A stretch of DNA of 5,931 nt from an uncultured Paracoccaceae bacterium (GCA_937900975.1 CALCPC010000340.1:1-5931), one strand, 5' to 3'; counted from the first letter of the stretch, positions 1 to 5,856 are shown. The notes: generated from the sequence alone by a model not told the origin. A program made the numbers and translations.

Positions 1-1
1 A

Positions 2-265
2 TCCGTGATCCTGCCCTTTTGCGCGCCCGCGTTTTTGTCGGCCCTGTTTTTGACGGCGGCGGTCTCGTTCGATGAGTTCACGGTGGCTTGGTTTGTCTCG
101 GGCCTCAACAAAACCCTGCCGGTGCATGTCCTGGAAATCGTGCAAGGCACCATCGACCCGCAGGTCACCGCCATCGGCACCTTGGTTTTCGCAACGTCGA
201 TCACCCTGGTGGTGCTGGCCCAGGCGCTGATCTTTTTCCGGCTGCAGAAGGCGGCCCTATCGTGA
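2..265 (+). CDS. ABC transporter permease, PotC-like, C-terminal fragment (5' end outside window)
   Basis: This is the last 87 codons of an inner-membrane permease that would form the translocation channel of an ATP-driven importer. The frame is open at the left edge, so the true start lies outside the window. Visible are an 'ILPFCAPAF' stretch, which in this family directly follows the cytoplasmic EAA loop that docks the ATPase, and then a hydrophobic helix running into 'SFDEFTVAWFVSG'. That segment, followed by 'TLPVHVLEIVQGTIDPQVTAIGTL', is typical of the spermidine/putrescine-type (PotC, BPD_transp_1) permeases. A final hydrophobic helix (about 'LVFATSITLVVLAQALIFF') precedes a short basic tail. 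The TGA overlaps the GTG start of the ATPase gene as GTGA, so the two are surely co-translated. Family assignment is firm. The substrate is not: PotC-like permeases also serve opines, amino-acid derivatives and other small cations. Confidence 0.88.
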   Translation, partial: SVILPFCAPAFLSALFLTAAVSFDEFTVAWFVSGLNKTLPVHVLEIVQGTIDPQVTAIGTLVFATSITLVVLAQALIFFRLQKAALS

Positions 266-1332
266 GCGCGCCTCTGGTTGCCCTCGACGCCGTGGAGAAG
301 CGGTTTGACGGGTTTGTTGCGGTCCAAAACGTCTCACTGACCATCGGCGCGGGGGAGTTTGTGGCGATCATGGGCCCGTCGGGCTGCGGCAAGACCACGA
401 CGCTGCGCCTTCTCGCGGGGTTGGAGCGTCCAAGCGGGGGCACAATCCAGATCGGCGGGCGGGTGATGAACGCGGTTCCGGCGCACCAGCGGGACACACC
501 GATGGTTTGGCAAAGCCTGGCGCTGTTTCCGTTTCTGAATGTCCGTGAAAACGTGGAGTTCGGGCTAAAGATGCGCGGCGTCGCCGCGCCTGAGCGGCGC
601 GCGCGGGCGATGAACTGGCTCGACCGGATGGAGATTGCCGATTTTGCCGAGCGGAATGTCGATACGCTGTCGGGCGGCCAGCGCCAGCGCGTCGCCCTTG
701 CGCGCGCGCTGGTCACGGAGCCTGCGCTCTTGCTTCTGGATGAGCCTTTGTCAGCGCTTGACGCGCATCTTGTGATCCGCATGCAGGCGGTTTTGACAAA
801 GCTGCAAAGAGAGCTTGGGATCACATTCGTCTACGTCACACATTCCCAATCCGAGGCCTTCGCGATGGCCGACCGGGTGGTCATCATGGCGGGCGGCTCG
901 GTCGCGCAAATCGGAAGCCCGCGAGAGATCTACCGCGCGCCGAAGACGCGGTTCGTGGCCGAATTCGTTGGGCGCAACAACATTCTGTCAGGGCGCGTGG
1001 CCGAGGCGGGCGCGGGCCGTGTTACCGTCGAGACACCCTTGGGCCGGTTCGCGGCGCGGGGCAACACAGCCCCCGGCACGCCGGTTTCGATCATCGTGTC
1101 GGCGGATATGATGGCGGTCGGCAGGGGCGAGAACAGGCTGGAGGCGACTGTGCTGTCCGAAGAATTCGTGGGCGCCACCGTCACGCTGTTTTGCGAGGCG
1201 TCCGACGGCACGGAGCTGAAGATCCAGATGCAGGAGCGTGCGCTGGCAGAGATCGACACCGCCGCCGGGGCACGAATTGCGTTAAGCTGGGCGGCCAATG
1301 ACAGCCATCTTTTGGTTGAGGAGCGCGCATGA
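262..1332 (+). CDS. ABC transporter ATP-binding protein, PotA/MalK-like with C-terminal TOBE-type region
   Basis: A 356-aa ATPase that powers the importer whose permease gene ends just upstream. From the GTG start all motifs are present: Walker A GPSGCGKTT (38-46), Q-loop VWQS (Q84), signature LSGGQRQR (136-143), Walker B LLLLDEP (156-162), D-loop SALD (164-167) and switch histidine in VTHS (H194). After about residue 240 comes a beta-rich tail with 'GRNNILSGRV' and 'GTPVSIIVS', as expected for the TOBE-type regulatory region of the PotA/FbpC/CysA group. Total length is normal for that group. The GTG at 262 is preferred because AGAAGG lies 10 nt upstream (246-251), it overlaps the permease stop, and it places Walker A at the usual distance. 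An in-frame ATG at 88 would add 58 unrelated residues lying over the permease. The Q-loop region reads VWQSLALFPFLNV where most PotA proteins have VFQSYALFPHMTV, so this is a divergent subgroup. The TGA overlaps the next ATG (ATGA). Confidence 0.94.
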   Translation: MSAPLVALDAVEKRFDGFVAVQNVSLTIGAGEFVAIMGPSGCGKTTTLRLLAGLERPSGGTIQIGGRVMNAVPAHQRDTPMVWQSLALFPFLNVRENVEFGLKMRGVAAPERRARAMNWLDRMEIADFAERNVDTLSGGQRQRVALARALVTEPALLLLDEPLSALDAHLVIRMQAVLTKLQRELGITFVYVTHSQSEAFAMADRVVIMAGGSVAQIGSPREIYRAPKTRFVAEFVGRNNILSGRVAEAGAGRVTVETPLGRFAARGNTAPGTPVSIIVSADMMAVGRGENRLEATVLSEEFVGATVTLFCEASDGTELKIQMQERALAEIDTAAGARIALSWAANDSHLLVEERA

Positions 1333-2210
1333 TCCAAAACCCAATCCCCTGGCCCGGCGGTGCCCGCTGCGCCTGTGCCATCACCTTTGATATGGATGCC
1401 GACAGTCTGATCCATGTGGCGAAACCCAAGGACGGCCATAAACGGCTCTACCCGATTTCGATGGGCCAATACGGGCCGCTGGTGGCCATGCCGCGCATCC
1501 TGGAGACCTATGCAAGACTTGGCCGCAAACAGTCCTTTTTTGTCCCCGGCTGGTGTTTTGAGACCTATCCCAAGGCCGTTGAGGCCATTCTGGACGGCGG
1601 GCACGAGATCGGCCATCACGGGTGGATCCACGAAGACCCCGTCGCCACGGAAGGCGACGCCCAGCGCGCGGCGTTTGAGCGGGCGATGGCATCCCACCGC
1701 CGGCTGGTTGGCGCGCGGCCCCGCGGCTATCGCGCGCCGGTCTACAACATCACCGATCAAGTGCTTGATCTGGCTTTGGAAAACGGGTTCCTCTACGACA
1801 GTTCGTTGATGGGGGACGACGTTCCCTATGCGCTTCAGACGCCGCGGGGCCGGCTTTACGAGATGCCGGTGCATTGGGGCACGGACGACTGGCCGCCCTT
1901 CGCGCATTACGACGAGATCGGCTATATGATGCCCGTGCGCAGCCCCAGCGCCGGGTTGCAAGGGTTTTGGGAGGAGTTCGAGGCGCAATATCAGGCCGGC
2001 GGCTTTTTCATGTTGATCCTGCATCCGTTTCTGACCGGCCGCTTGGCGCGGTGGCGCGCAGTCGAGGCGTGGTTGGAGACGACGCTGGACACCCGCGACG
2101 TTTGGTTTGCGCGGCTTGAGGACATATCCGAGCATCTCAAAAACCTGGAAGCGGGGGGGTGCACGCTGCGCACCGACACCCTGCCCTATTACGCCGCCCC
2201 CCAAAGCTGA
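1329..2210 (+). CDS. Cytoplasmic CE4/NodB-fold hydrolase (HpPgdA / PuuE allantoinase / cyclic imidase-like)
   Basis: A 293-aa metal-dependent amidohydrolase of the polysaccharide-deacetylase (NodB homology) superfamily. Motif 1 is TFDMD (19-23): D21 is the likely catalytic base and D23 a metal ligand. Motif 2 is GHHGWIH, with H97 and H101 as the other metal ligands. Motif 3 is RGYRAP (132-137), and a late LILHPF supplies H232. There is no signal peptide, lipobox or membrane helix, so the protein should act in the cytoplasm. That argues against a cell-wall substrate and towards the branch (HP0310 PgdA-like, PuuE allantoinase, Pseudomonas cyclic imide hydrolase) that hydrolyses small cyclic amides; the length matches that branch as I recall it. 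ATG 1329 overlaps the ATPase stop (ATGA) and follows GAGGAG (1318-1323) by 5 nt. The operon context, with an importer before and a nucleobase-type deaminase after, suggests ring opening of an imported imide or ureide. Fold assignment is secure; the substrate is inferred. Confidence 0.88.
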   Translation: MIQNPIPWPGGARCACAITFDMDADSLIHVAKPKDGHKRLYPISMGQYGPLVAMPRILETYARLGRKQSFFVPGWCFETYPKAVEAILDGGHEIGHHGWIHEDPVATEGDAQRAAFERAMASHRRLVGARPRGYRAPVYNITDQVLDLALENGFLYDSSLMGDDVPYALQTPRGRLYEMPVHWGTDDWPPFAHYDEIGYMMPVRSPSAGLQGFWEEFEAQYQAGGFFMLILHPFLTGRLARWRAVEAWLETTLDTRDVWFARLEDISEHLKNLEAGGCTLRTDTLPYYAAPQS

Positions 2211-2218
2211 GGTCCAAA

Positions 2219-2668
2219 ATGCTTTCACCCACGGATGCAAAACTGTTGCGGATGGCCTATGAGGAGGCAAAGGCGGGGTTCGACGAAGGCGGGTGCCCCA
2301 TCGGCTCTGTCCTGGCGCGGGGCGCGGTTGTCGTCAGCCAAGGGCGCAATCAACGGGTGCAGAAGGGCGATCCGATTGCCCATGGCGAGATGGACGCGCT
2401 GCGCAAGGCGGGGCGGCAGAAAACCTATCGCGACACGACGCTTTATACCTCTTTGAGCCCGTGCATGATGTGCTCTGGCACCATTGTTCAGTTCGGCATT
2501 CCCCGGATCGTGATCGGCGAAAACCAGACTTTCGGCGGCAATGAGGCGTTCTTGCGCGCCCGCGGGGTCGAGGTTCTGGTCGCCGATGATCCCGATTGCA
2601 TCGCGCTGATGACGCGTTTTATCGCCGAACAGCCCGCGCTTTGGAACGAGGATATCGCCGAGGAGTAA
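2219..2668 (+). CDS. Zinc-dependent nucleobase deaminase resembling yeast cytosine deaminase Fcy1
   Basis: A 149-aa enzyme of the CDA/dCMP deaminase fold, predicted to replace a ring amino group with oxygen, releasing ammonia (cytosine to uracil in Fcy1). The zinc site is AHGEMDAL (H55 ligand, E57 proton shuttle) plus SPCMMCSG (C82, C85). Similarity to Fcy1 runs the whole length: GGCPIG (24-29), GRNQRVQKG (42-50), YRDTTLYTSLSPC (70-82), GIPRIVIGEN (93-102) and the C-terminal WNEDI (142-146). Compared from memory, Fcy1 substrate residues I33, N51, F114, W152 and D155 correspond to I28, N44, F105, W142 and D145 here. E. coli CodA is an unrelated amidohydrolase-fold enzyme, so that symbol is not used. 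The ATG at 2219 is chosen because GAGG (2209-2212) lies 6 nt upstream and the protein then has Fcy1 length; a frame-open ATG at 2159 adds 20 arginine-rich residues overlapping the preceding gene. The gap to the preceding stop is 8 nt. Isocytosine, 5-methylcytosine or creatinine remain possible substrates. Confidence 0.9.
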   Translation: MLSPTDAKLLRMAYEEAKAGFDEGGCPIGSVLARGAVVVSQGRNQRVQKGDPIAHGEMDALRKAGRQKTYRDTTLYTSLSPCMMCSGTIVQFGIPRIVIGENQTFGGNEAFLRARGVEVLVADDPDCIALMTRFIAEQPALWNEDIAEE

Positions 2669-2770
2669 GCGGCGTGGTCAAGGGGCGCGGCCGCCGCCGG
2701 GCGGATGTCGCGATGGCGGTCCGTCAGAGGCACCCGGGCCATGTGGCCGGCGCCGCACTGCACGGCGGCA
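2669..2770. other. Intergenic space between convergent genes, no clear terminator
   Basis: Very GC-rich 102-nt gap between the deaminase stop and the aldehyde dehydrogenase stop. It contains a NotI-type GCGGCCGC run, a weak GGCC-ATGT-GGCC hairpin (about 2738-2749) and a 5-bp hairpin CGCCG-cactgca-CGGCG (2751-2767), which lies 3 nt beyond the dehydrogenase stop. None is followed by a T-tract on either strand, so an intrinsic terminator is not supported. Confidence 0.5.
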
Positions 2771-4234
2771 TCAGCCGTGGCGGTGAACAATGGTTTTCAG
2801 GCGGGTGAACTCCTGCAGCGCGGCCAAGCCCTTCTCGCGCCCATGGCCCGATTTCCGAACACCGCCAAAGGGCAGTTCGATGCCGCCGCCGGCGCCGTAG
2901 CCGTTCAAAAACACCTGTCCGCAGCGCATCGCCTTGGCCATCCGCATCAGCCGGCCGCCATCCGCCGACCAGATCCCGGCCACCAGGCCATAGGGCGTGG
3001 CGTTGGCGATGCGGATGGCCTCGGCCTCATCCTCGAAGGGGATGCAGACGAGGACGGGGCCGAAAACCTCCTCCTGGGCAAGGACATAGTCGGGCGCGAC
3101 CGGCCCGATCAGCGTCGGCGCGACGTAATGGCCCGTGGTCGGCGCGTCGGGCGCGATCTGGCCCGTGGCCAGGATCGGCGCATCGGCACCGCCTGCCCTG
3201 TCCAGATATCCAAGGACGCGGGCTTTTTGCCGGGCCGAGATCAGCGCGCCAAGATCGGCATCGGCATCGTGCGGCACCGCGACCAAAGCGCCGAAGCGCT
3301 GGACCAGCGCGGGGATCACGCGATCCCATAGCCCCCGCTGGATCAACGCCCGCGACCCGGCCGAACAGGTCTGTCCGCCGTTCTGCACGATGGCGCCCGC
3401 AAGCACCGGCAGCGCCGCGGCAAGATCGGCATCGTCAAAGAGGATTTGCGGCGACTTGCCGCCAAGCTCCAACGTGCAGGCGATATGGTTTTGGGCTGCG
3501 GCGGTTTGAACCTGCACGCCGACACCGGCCGAGCCTGTAAAGGACAGGAAATCGACGTCCCCATGCGCGGTCAGCGCAGCGCCCGCCGCGGTGCCAAGGC
3601 CCGGCACCACGTTGATGGCGCCCGGCGGGAACCCAACCTCTGCCGCCAGCCCGGCCAGCGCAAGCGGCGTAAGACAGGCATCCTCGGCCGGTTTCAGGAC
3701 CACCGCGTTGCCGGTGGCCAGCGCCGGCGCCAGCGTGCGACCGAACATTTGCGCAGGGTAATTCCAGGGGATGATATGGCCGGTGACGCCATGCGGCTCC
3801 CGCACGGTTTGGACGGCATAGCCGGGCAAAAAGGGCAGCGTTTCGCCATGAAGCTTGTCGGCGGCACCGCCGTAGAACTCAAAATACCGCGCGGCGGCGG
3901 TGATGTCGGCGGCGGCCTGCGCCAAAGGCTTGCCGGTGTCCTGCGCCTCAAGCTGGGTTAAACGCGCGGCGGCCCCTTCGATTTTGGCGCCAAGCGCGGT
4001 CAGAAGGCGCCCCCGCTCCACCGCCGATAGCTGTGACCAAGCCCCTTCCTCGAAGGCGCGCCGTGCTGCGGCGACGGCAAGATCGACATCCGGGGCGTCG
4101 CCGGCGGCAATGGTCGCAAAAACGGCGCCATCGCTTGGGCACTGAACATCGATGGTTTGGCCAGAGACAGCCGGGCGCCAGCCGCCGTCGATAAAGCACC
4201 CGGTCTCGGCAATGGGGTCAACATCGAGGGACAT
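2771..4234 (-). CDS. NAD-type aldehyde dehydrogenase (ALDH superfamily)
   Basis: A 487-aa soluble enzyme that oxidises an aldehyde to the carboxylic acid. The catalytic set is complete: N158 in IPWNYP, K181 and E184 in LKPAE, the nucleotide-binding FTGSAGVG (232-239), general base E256 in LELGGKSP, nucleophile C290 in GGQTCSAGSR, EEVFGPV near 388-394 and the closing PFGGVRKSGHGRE. KPAE points to NAD rather than NADP, because that Glu normally contacts the adenine ribose. Length and motif spacing match the betaine-aldehyde / gamma-aminobutyraldehyde type (ALDH1/2/9-like), but such sequences do not reveal the substrate. The ATG at 4234 has AGGAGA (complement of 4241-4246) 6 nt upstream. The gene converges on the importer-deaminase operon, so it is not co-transcribed with it. 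A shared pathway, for example oxidation of an aldehyde released from an imported amine, is possible but unproven. Confidence 0.95.
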   Translation of the reverse strand: MSLDVDPIAETGCFIDGGWRPAVSGQTIDVQCPSDGAVFATIAAGDAPDVDLAVAAARRAFEEGAWSQLSAVERGRLLTALGAKIEGAAARLTQLEAQDTGKPLAQAAADITAAARYFEFYGGAADKLHGETLPFLPGYAVQTVREPHGVTGHIIPWNYPAQMFGRTLAPALATGNAVVLKPAEDACLTPLALAGLAAEVGFPPGAINVVPGLGTAAGAALTAHGDVDFLSFTGSAGVGVQVQTAAAQNHIACTLELGGKSPQILFDDADLAAALPVLAGAIVQNGGQTCSAGSRALIQRGLWDRVIPALVQRFGALVAVPHDADADLGALISARQKARVLGYLDRAGGADAPILATGQIAPDAPTTGHYVAPTLIGPVAPDYVLAQEEVFGPVLVCIPFEDEAEAIRIANATPYGLVAGIWSADGGRLMRMAKAMRCGQVFLNGYGAGGGIELPFGGVRKSGHGREKGLAALQEFTRLKTIVHRHG

Positions 4235-4291
4235 GCGGCATCTCCTGTTGCTTTTGGGGGATGGTAGGGCATCGGGGGGGTTGCCGAAAGG

Positions 4292-4316
4292 GCGCCCGCG
4301 CCTTTTGCGCCCGCGC
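4292..4316. repeat. Short direct repeat, two copies of GCGCCCGCGC
   Basis: Identical 10-bp copies at 4292-4301 and 4307-4316, with a 15-bp period and CTTTT between them. They lie in the predicted 5' leader or promoter of the aldehyde dehydrogenase. In DNA this GC-rich such a repeat may arise by chance. The first copy also sits inside a bulged hairpin with AAAGG/CCTTT ends (4287-4305). Confidence 0.5.
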
Positions 4317-4357
4317 GGCCGGCGGGAGAGAGCGCCGAGCGCTGCCCGCGGTCAGGT

Positions 4358-4382
4358 CCTGCACGCCCCCGTTTTGTGCAGG
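4358..4382. repeat. Inverted repeat CCTGCAC-N11-GTGCAGG upstream of the aldehyde dehydrogenase
   Basis: Perfect 7-bp arms at 4358-4364 and 4376-4382 around an 11-nt spacer, centred about 136 bp upstream of the dehydrogenase ATG. The geometry (two half-sites about 18 bp centre to centre) suits a dimeric regulator such as a LysR- or TetR-type protein. There is no T-tract of the kind a terminator needs. The operator role is inferred. Confidence 0.45.
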
Positions 4383-4394
4383 CCATCGATGATC

Positions 4395-4417
4395 GCAGCG
4401 GCGGATTTCTGCGCTGC
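4395..4417. repeat. Inverted repeat GCAGCG-N11-CGCTGC
   Basis: Perfect 6-bp arms at 4395-4400 and 4412-4417 with the same 11-nt spacer as the neighbouring dyad, whose centre is 36 bp away. Shared spacing hints at related sites, although the arm sequences differ. A 6-bp GC-rich dyad could be chance. Confidence 0.3.
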
Positions 4418-4440
4418 TGCACGCGTCACCGGTTCCGGGC

Positions 4441-4464
4441 AAGGCGGCCGCCAAACGCCGCCTT
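4441..4464. repeat. GC-rich hairpin AAGGCGGC-N8-GCCGCCTT
   Basis: Perfect 8-bp arms (4441-4448 and 4457-4464) with an 8-nt loop, beginning 165 nt beyond the stop of the receiver-kinase gene when read on the - strand. It could be a weak intrinsic terminator or a 3' end stabiliser separating the kinase transcript from the dehydrogenase. The tail is only TT on the - strand and TTT on the + strand, so terminator function is uncertain. Confidence 0.4.
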
Positions 4465-4628
4465 TCAGCGAAGCTTTGGGCGTCTATGCGCTCGGATCAT
4501 CGCCGTGGCCGTGGACTGCGAAACGCTGCCCTGCCGGAACCCGGCGTGTCGCCGCACAAGGCGATTGCGATCCGCGCAAGGGATTAGTGCGGCCAGTAGG
4601 GGCGGAAGGGTTGCGAGATTGGCGGATG

Positions 4629-5729
4629 TCAGGGGGCGGCGGCGCTCTCTGCGGCTGGGCTGAGCGAGAGGTGTAAGGCCGCTCCTTCGCCGGGTTGGGA
4701 CTCGCACCATATCCGCCCATTGTGCCGCCGCGCGATCTTGCGGCATGTGGCCAGCCCAAGACCCGAACCCGGCACGTCGCTGCGCCCATGGGCGCGGGTG
4801 AAGGGCTCAAAAATGCGGTCGAATTGCGCTGGCGCGATGCCTTGACCGTTGTCAGCGACGACAAGGTGCACCGCACCGTCCGGCTCCGCCCAGCCCGAGA
4901 TCGCGATCTTCGGCGGGGCAGCCCCCCGATACTTTATCGCGTTCGCGACGAGGTTCTGGAAAAGCTGCGCGATCTGGGGCGGATCGCACAACAGCGCGGG
5001 CATGTCGGGGGCGATGTCGATGCTGGCGCCCGTTTCCGCGATGCTGCGGGCAAGGTCGTCCACCGCAACGGCCGCAAGCTCCCCCGTCGGGACGCGCGCA
5101 AAAGGGCGGGCGGCGGCGTCGAGATAGATATGCGCCTCAAGACTTAGGATCAGCGCGTCCATGCGTCCAACCAGCCGCTGAAGATCGTCCGAGACCTCCC
5201 GCGCGTCGGCGGGATCGTCGCGGTCCAGCGCCTCCTCCAACTCATCGCACAGAAACGTGGCGCTGCGCAGCGGCGCCTTCAGATCGTGCGCCAGGACATT
5301 GGCAAAGGCGCGCAGCTCTCCCTGCTGCTCTTCCATCTGGGCGCGCATGCGCGCGAGGCTGACGGCGTTTTCTACGATCCGGCGCAGCACCCGGGGTGAG
5401 ATACTGCTTTTCGGGACGTAATCCGCAACGCCAGAGCGGAAGGCGTTGGACACGATGTCGGCGTCGCCCCGGCCGCTGACCAGCACCTGCGCCGTGCCGG
5501 GCCAAAGCGCGCCGAGGGTCTGGATCGCCTGAATCCCGTCGGTGCCGGGCATCATATAGTCCATAAAGACCAGATCAGGCGGGTGCGGAAGGGTAGCCGC
5601 CTGGGCCGGCGAATCGACGTCGACCACCTGAAGCTCCAACCCCGAGGCATCGAGCGCGCGGCGCATCTGCATGCGGTCCGACGCATCGTCATCGACGACA
5701 AGCACCGCCAATTTGCCAAGCGCCATCAT
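4629..5729 (-). CDS. Receiver-histidine kinase protein (REC-HisKA-HATPase_c), soluble
   Basis: A predicted 366-aa cytoplasmic signalling protein with the receiver at the N-terminus. REC (about 6-120) has the acidic pocket D13-D15, phosphoacceptor D57 in FMDYMMPG, S85 and K107. HisKA follows with phospho-histidine H148 in LAHDLKAPLR. HATPase_c shows the N box with N259 and N263 (QNLVANAIKY), the G1 box DNGQGI (293-298), the F box IFEPF (306-310) and the G2 box GSGLGLA (321-327). There is no transmembrane helix, PAS or GAF domain, so input presumably arrives by phosphorylation of the receiver from a separate kinase. HDLKAPLR resembles phytochrome-type kinases. The start is set at ATG 5729 (a second ATG follows), just before the first beta strand, with a weak GGGG 7 nt upstream and an ATGA overlap with the leader ORF. 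A GTG at 5828 would add 33 proline/lysine-rich residues outside any domain; it is the less likely start, but the frame stays open to the window edge. The partner regulator is not in the window. Confidence 0.92.
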   Translation of the reverse strand: MMALGKLAVLVVDDDASDRMQMRRALDASGLELQVVDVDSPAQAATLPHPPDLVFMDYMMPGTDGIQAIQTLGALWPGTAQVLVSGRGDADIVSNAFRSGVADYVPKSSISPRVLRRIVENAVSLARMRAQMEEQQGELRAFANVLAHDLKAPLRSATFLCDELEEALDRDDPADAREVSDDLQRLVGRMDALILSLEAHIYLDAAARPFARVPTGELAAVAVDDLARSIAETGASIDIAPDMPALLCDPPQIAQLFQNLVANAIKYRGAAPPKIAISGWAEPDGAVHLVVADNGQGIAPAQFDRIFEPFTRAHGRSDVPGSGLGLATCRKIARRHNGRIWCESQPGEGAALHLSLSPAAESAAAP

Positions 5730-5842
5730 GCGAAGACCCCAGTTGCCACGCCGAAAAACCGTCTGCGCCTGCGGTGGCACATGGTCTTTGCACGGGGGCT
5801 TGGCCTGTTGGCGCAGGGACGGAGGCACGCACTGAACATCAT
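5726..5842 (-). CDS. Candidate 38-aa leader ORF, overlapping the kinase start
   Basis: A small ORF of 38 codons plus stop, beginning at a double ATG (5842) with AAGGAG (complement of 5851-5856) 8 nt upstream, which is by far the strongest ribosome-binding site near the kinase gene. Its TGA (5728-5726) overlaps the kinase ATG as ATGA, the standard arrangement for translational coupling. The peptide starts MMFSACLRPC, contains a run of five arginines (MCHRRRRRFF) and ends GVATGVFA. No signal peptide or known family is recognised. It could be a translated leader that passes ribosomes to the kinase, a genuine micro-protein, or chance. An alternative reading is that the kinase starts upstream at GTG 5828, which would make this a shadow; the strong Shine-Dalgarno sequence with correct spacing favours the ORF. 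Confidence 0.45.
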   Translation of the reverse strand: MMFSACLRPCANRPSPRAKTMCHRRRRRFFGVATGVFA

Positions 5843-5850
5843 CAAGGTTT

Positions 5851-5856
5851 CTCCTT
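5851..5856 (-). promoter_or_regulatory. Strong Shine-Dalgarno AAGGAG for the leader ORF
   Basis: The complement reads AAGGAG, followed by an 8-nt spacer (aaaccttg) and ATGATG. No start codon of the kinase frame lies at a suitable distance from it: the GTG at 5828 is 22 nt away and the ATG at 5729 more than 120 nt. The site therefore supports initiation in the leader frame. Confidence 0.65.

Larger units (their letters stand above)
4235..4628. other. 394-nt non-coding stretch upstream of the aldehyde dehydrogenase
   Basis: No credible gene is seen in this gap between two - strand genes. Open frames cross it on both strands but have arginine/proline/serine-rich, low-complexity translations, overlap the flanking genes, and lack convincing Shine-Dalgarno sequences. 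The dehydrogenase promoter should lie here, but no clear -35/-10 pair could be picked. What it does hold is a short direct repeat near the dehydrogenase and three inverted repeats between 4358 and 4464, listed separately. The gap is long for such a compact region. Confidence 0.6.

Noticed and set aside
201..824. 207-codon - strand open frame opposite the ATPase
   Set aside because: Antisense shadow of the nucleotide-binding domain, with low-complexity Arg/Ser/Pro content and no motif.
930..2270. Long (446-codon) - strand open frame opposite the ATPase and CE4 genes
   Set aside because: It lies fully antisense to two genes with complete catalytic motifs. Its translation has no recognisable domain and is arginine/proline/alanine-rich, as expected for a GC-rich shadow frame.
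2738..2767. Possible intrinsic terminators between the convergent genes
   Set aside because: The stems are only 4-5 bp and no T-tract follows on either strand.
2705..3331. 208-codon + strand open frame opposite the aldehyde dehydrogenase 3' end
   Set aside because: Antisense to a motif-complete dehydrogenase; no domain is recognisable.
4443..4452. GGCGGCCGCC palindrome as a recombination or attachment site
   Set aside because: It is a NotI-type GC palindrome inside a larger hairpin, with no integrase, tRNA or duplicate copy nearby to support an attachment site.
4218..4454. 78-codon - strand open frame overlapping the dehydrogenase start
   Set aside because: Out of frame with the dehydrogenase, no good Shine-Dalgarno sequence, Pro/Arg-rich translation without motif.
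4152..4676. 174-codon + strand open frame covering the 4235-4628 gap
   Set aside because: It overlaps both flanking genes antisense, has no convincing ribosome-binding site, and the translation in the gap resembles no family.
5826..5828. GTG start that would lengthen the kinase by 33 residues
   Set aside because: The Shine-Dalgarno sequence is 22 nt away, the added residues belong to no domain, and ATG 5729 sits directly before the receiver fold and overlaps the leader stop.
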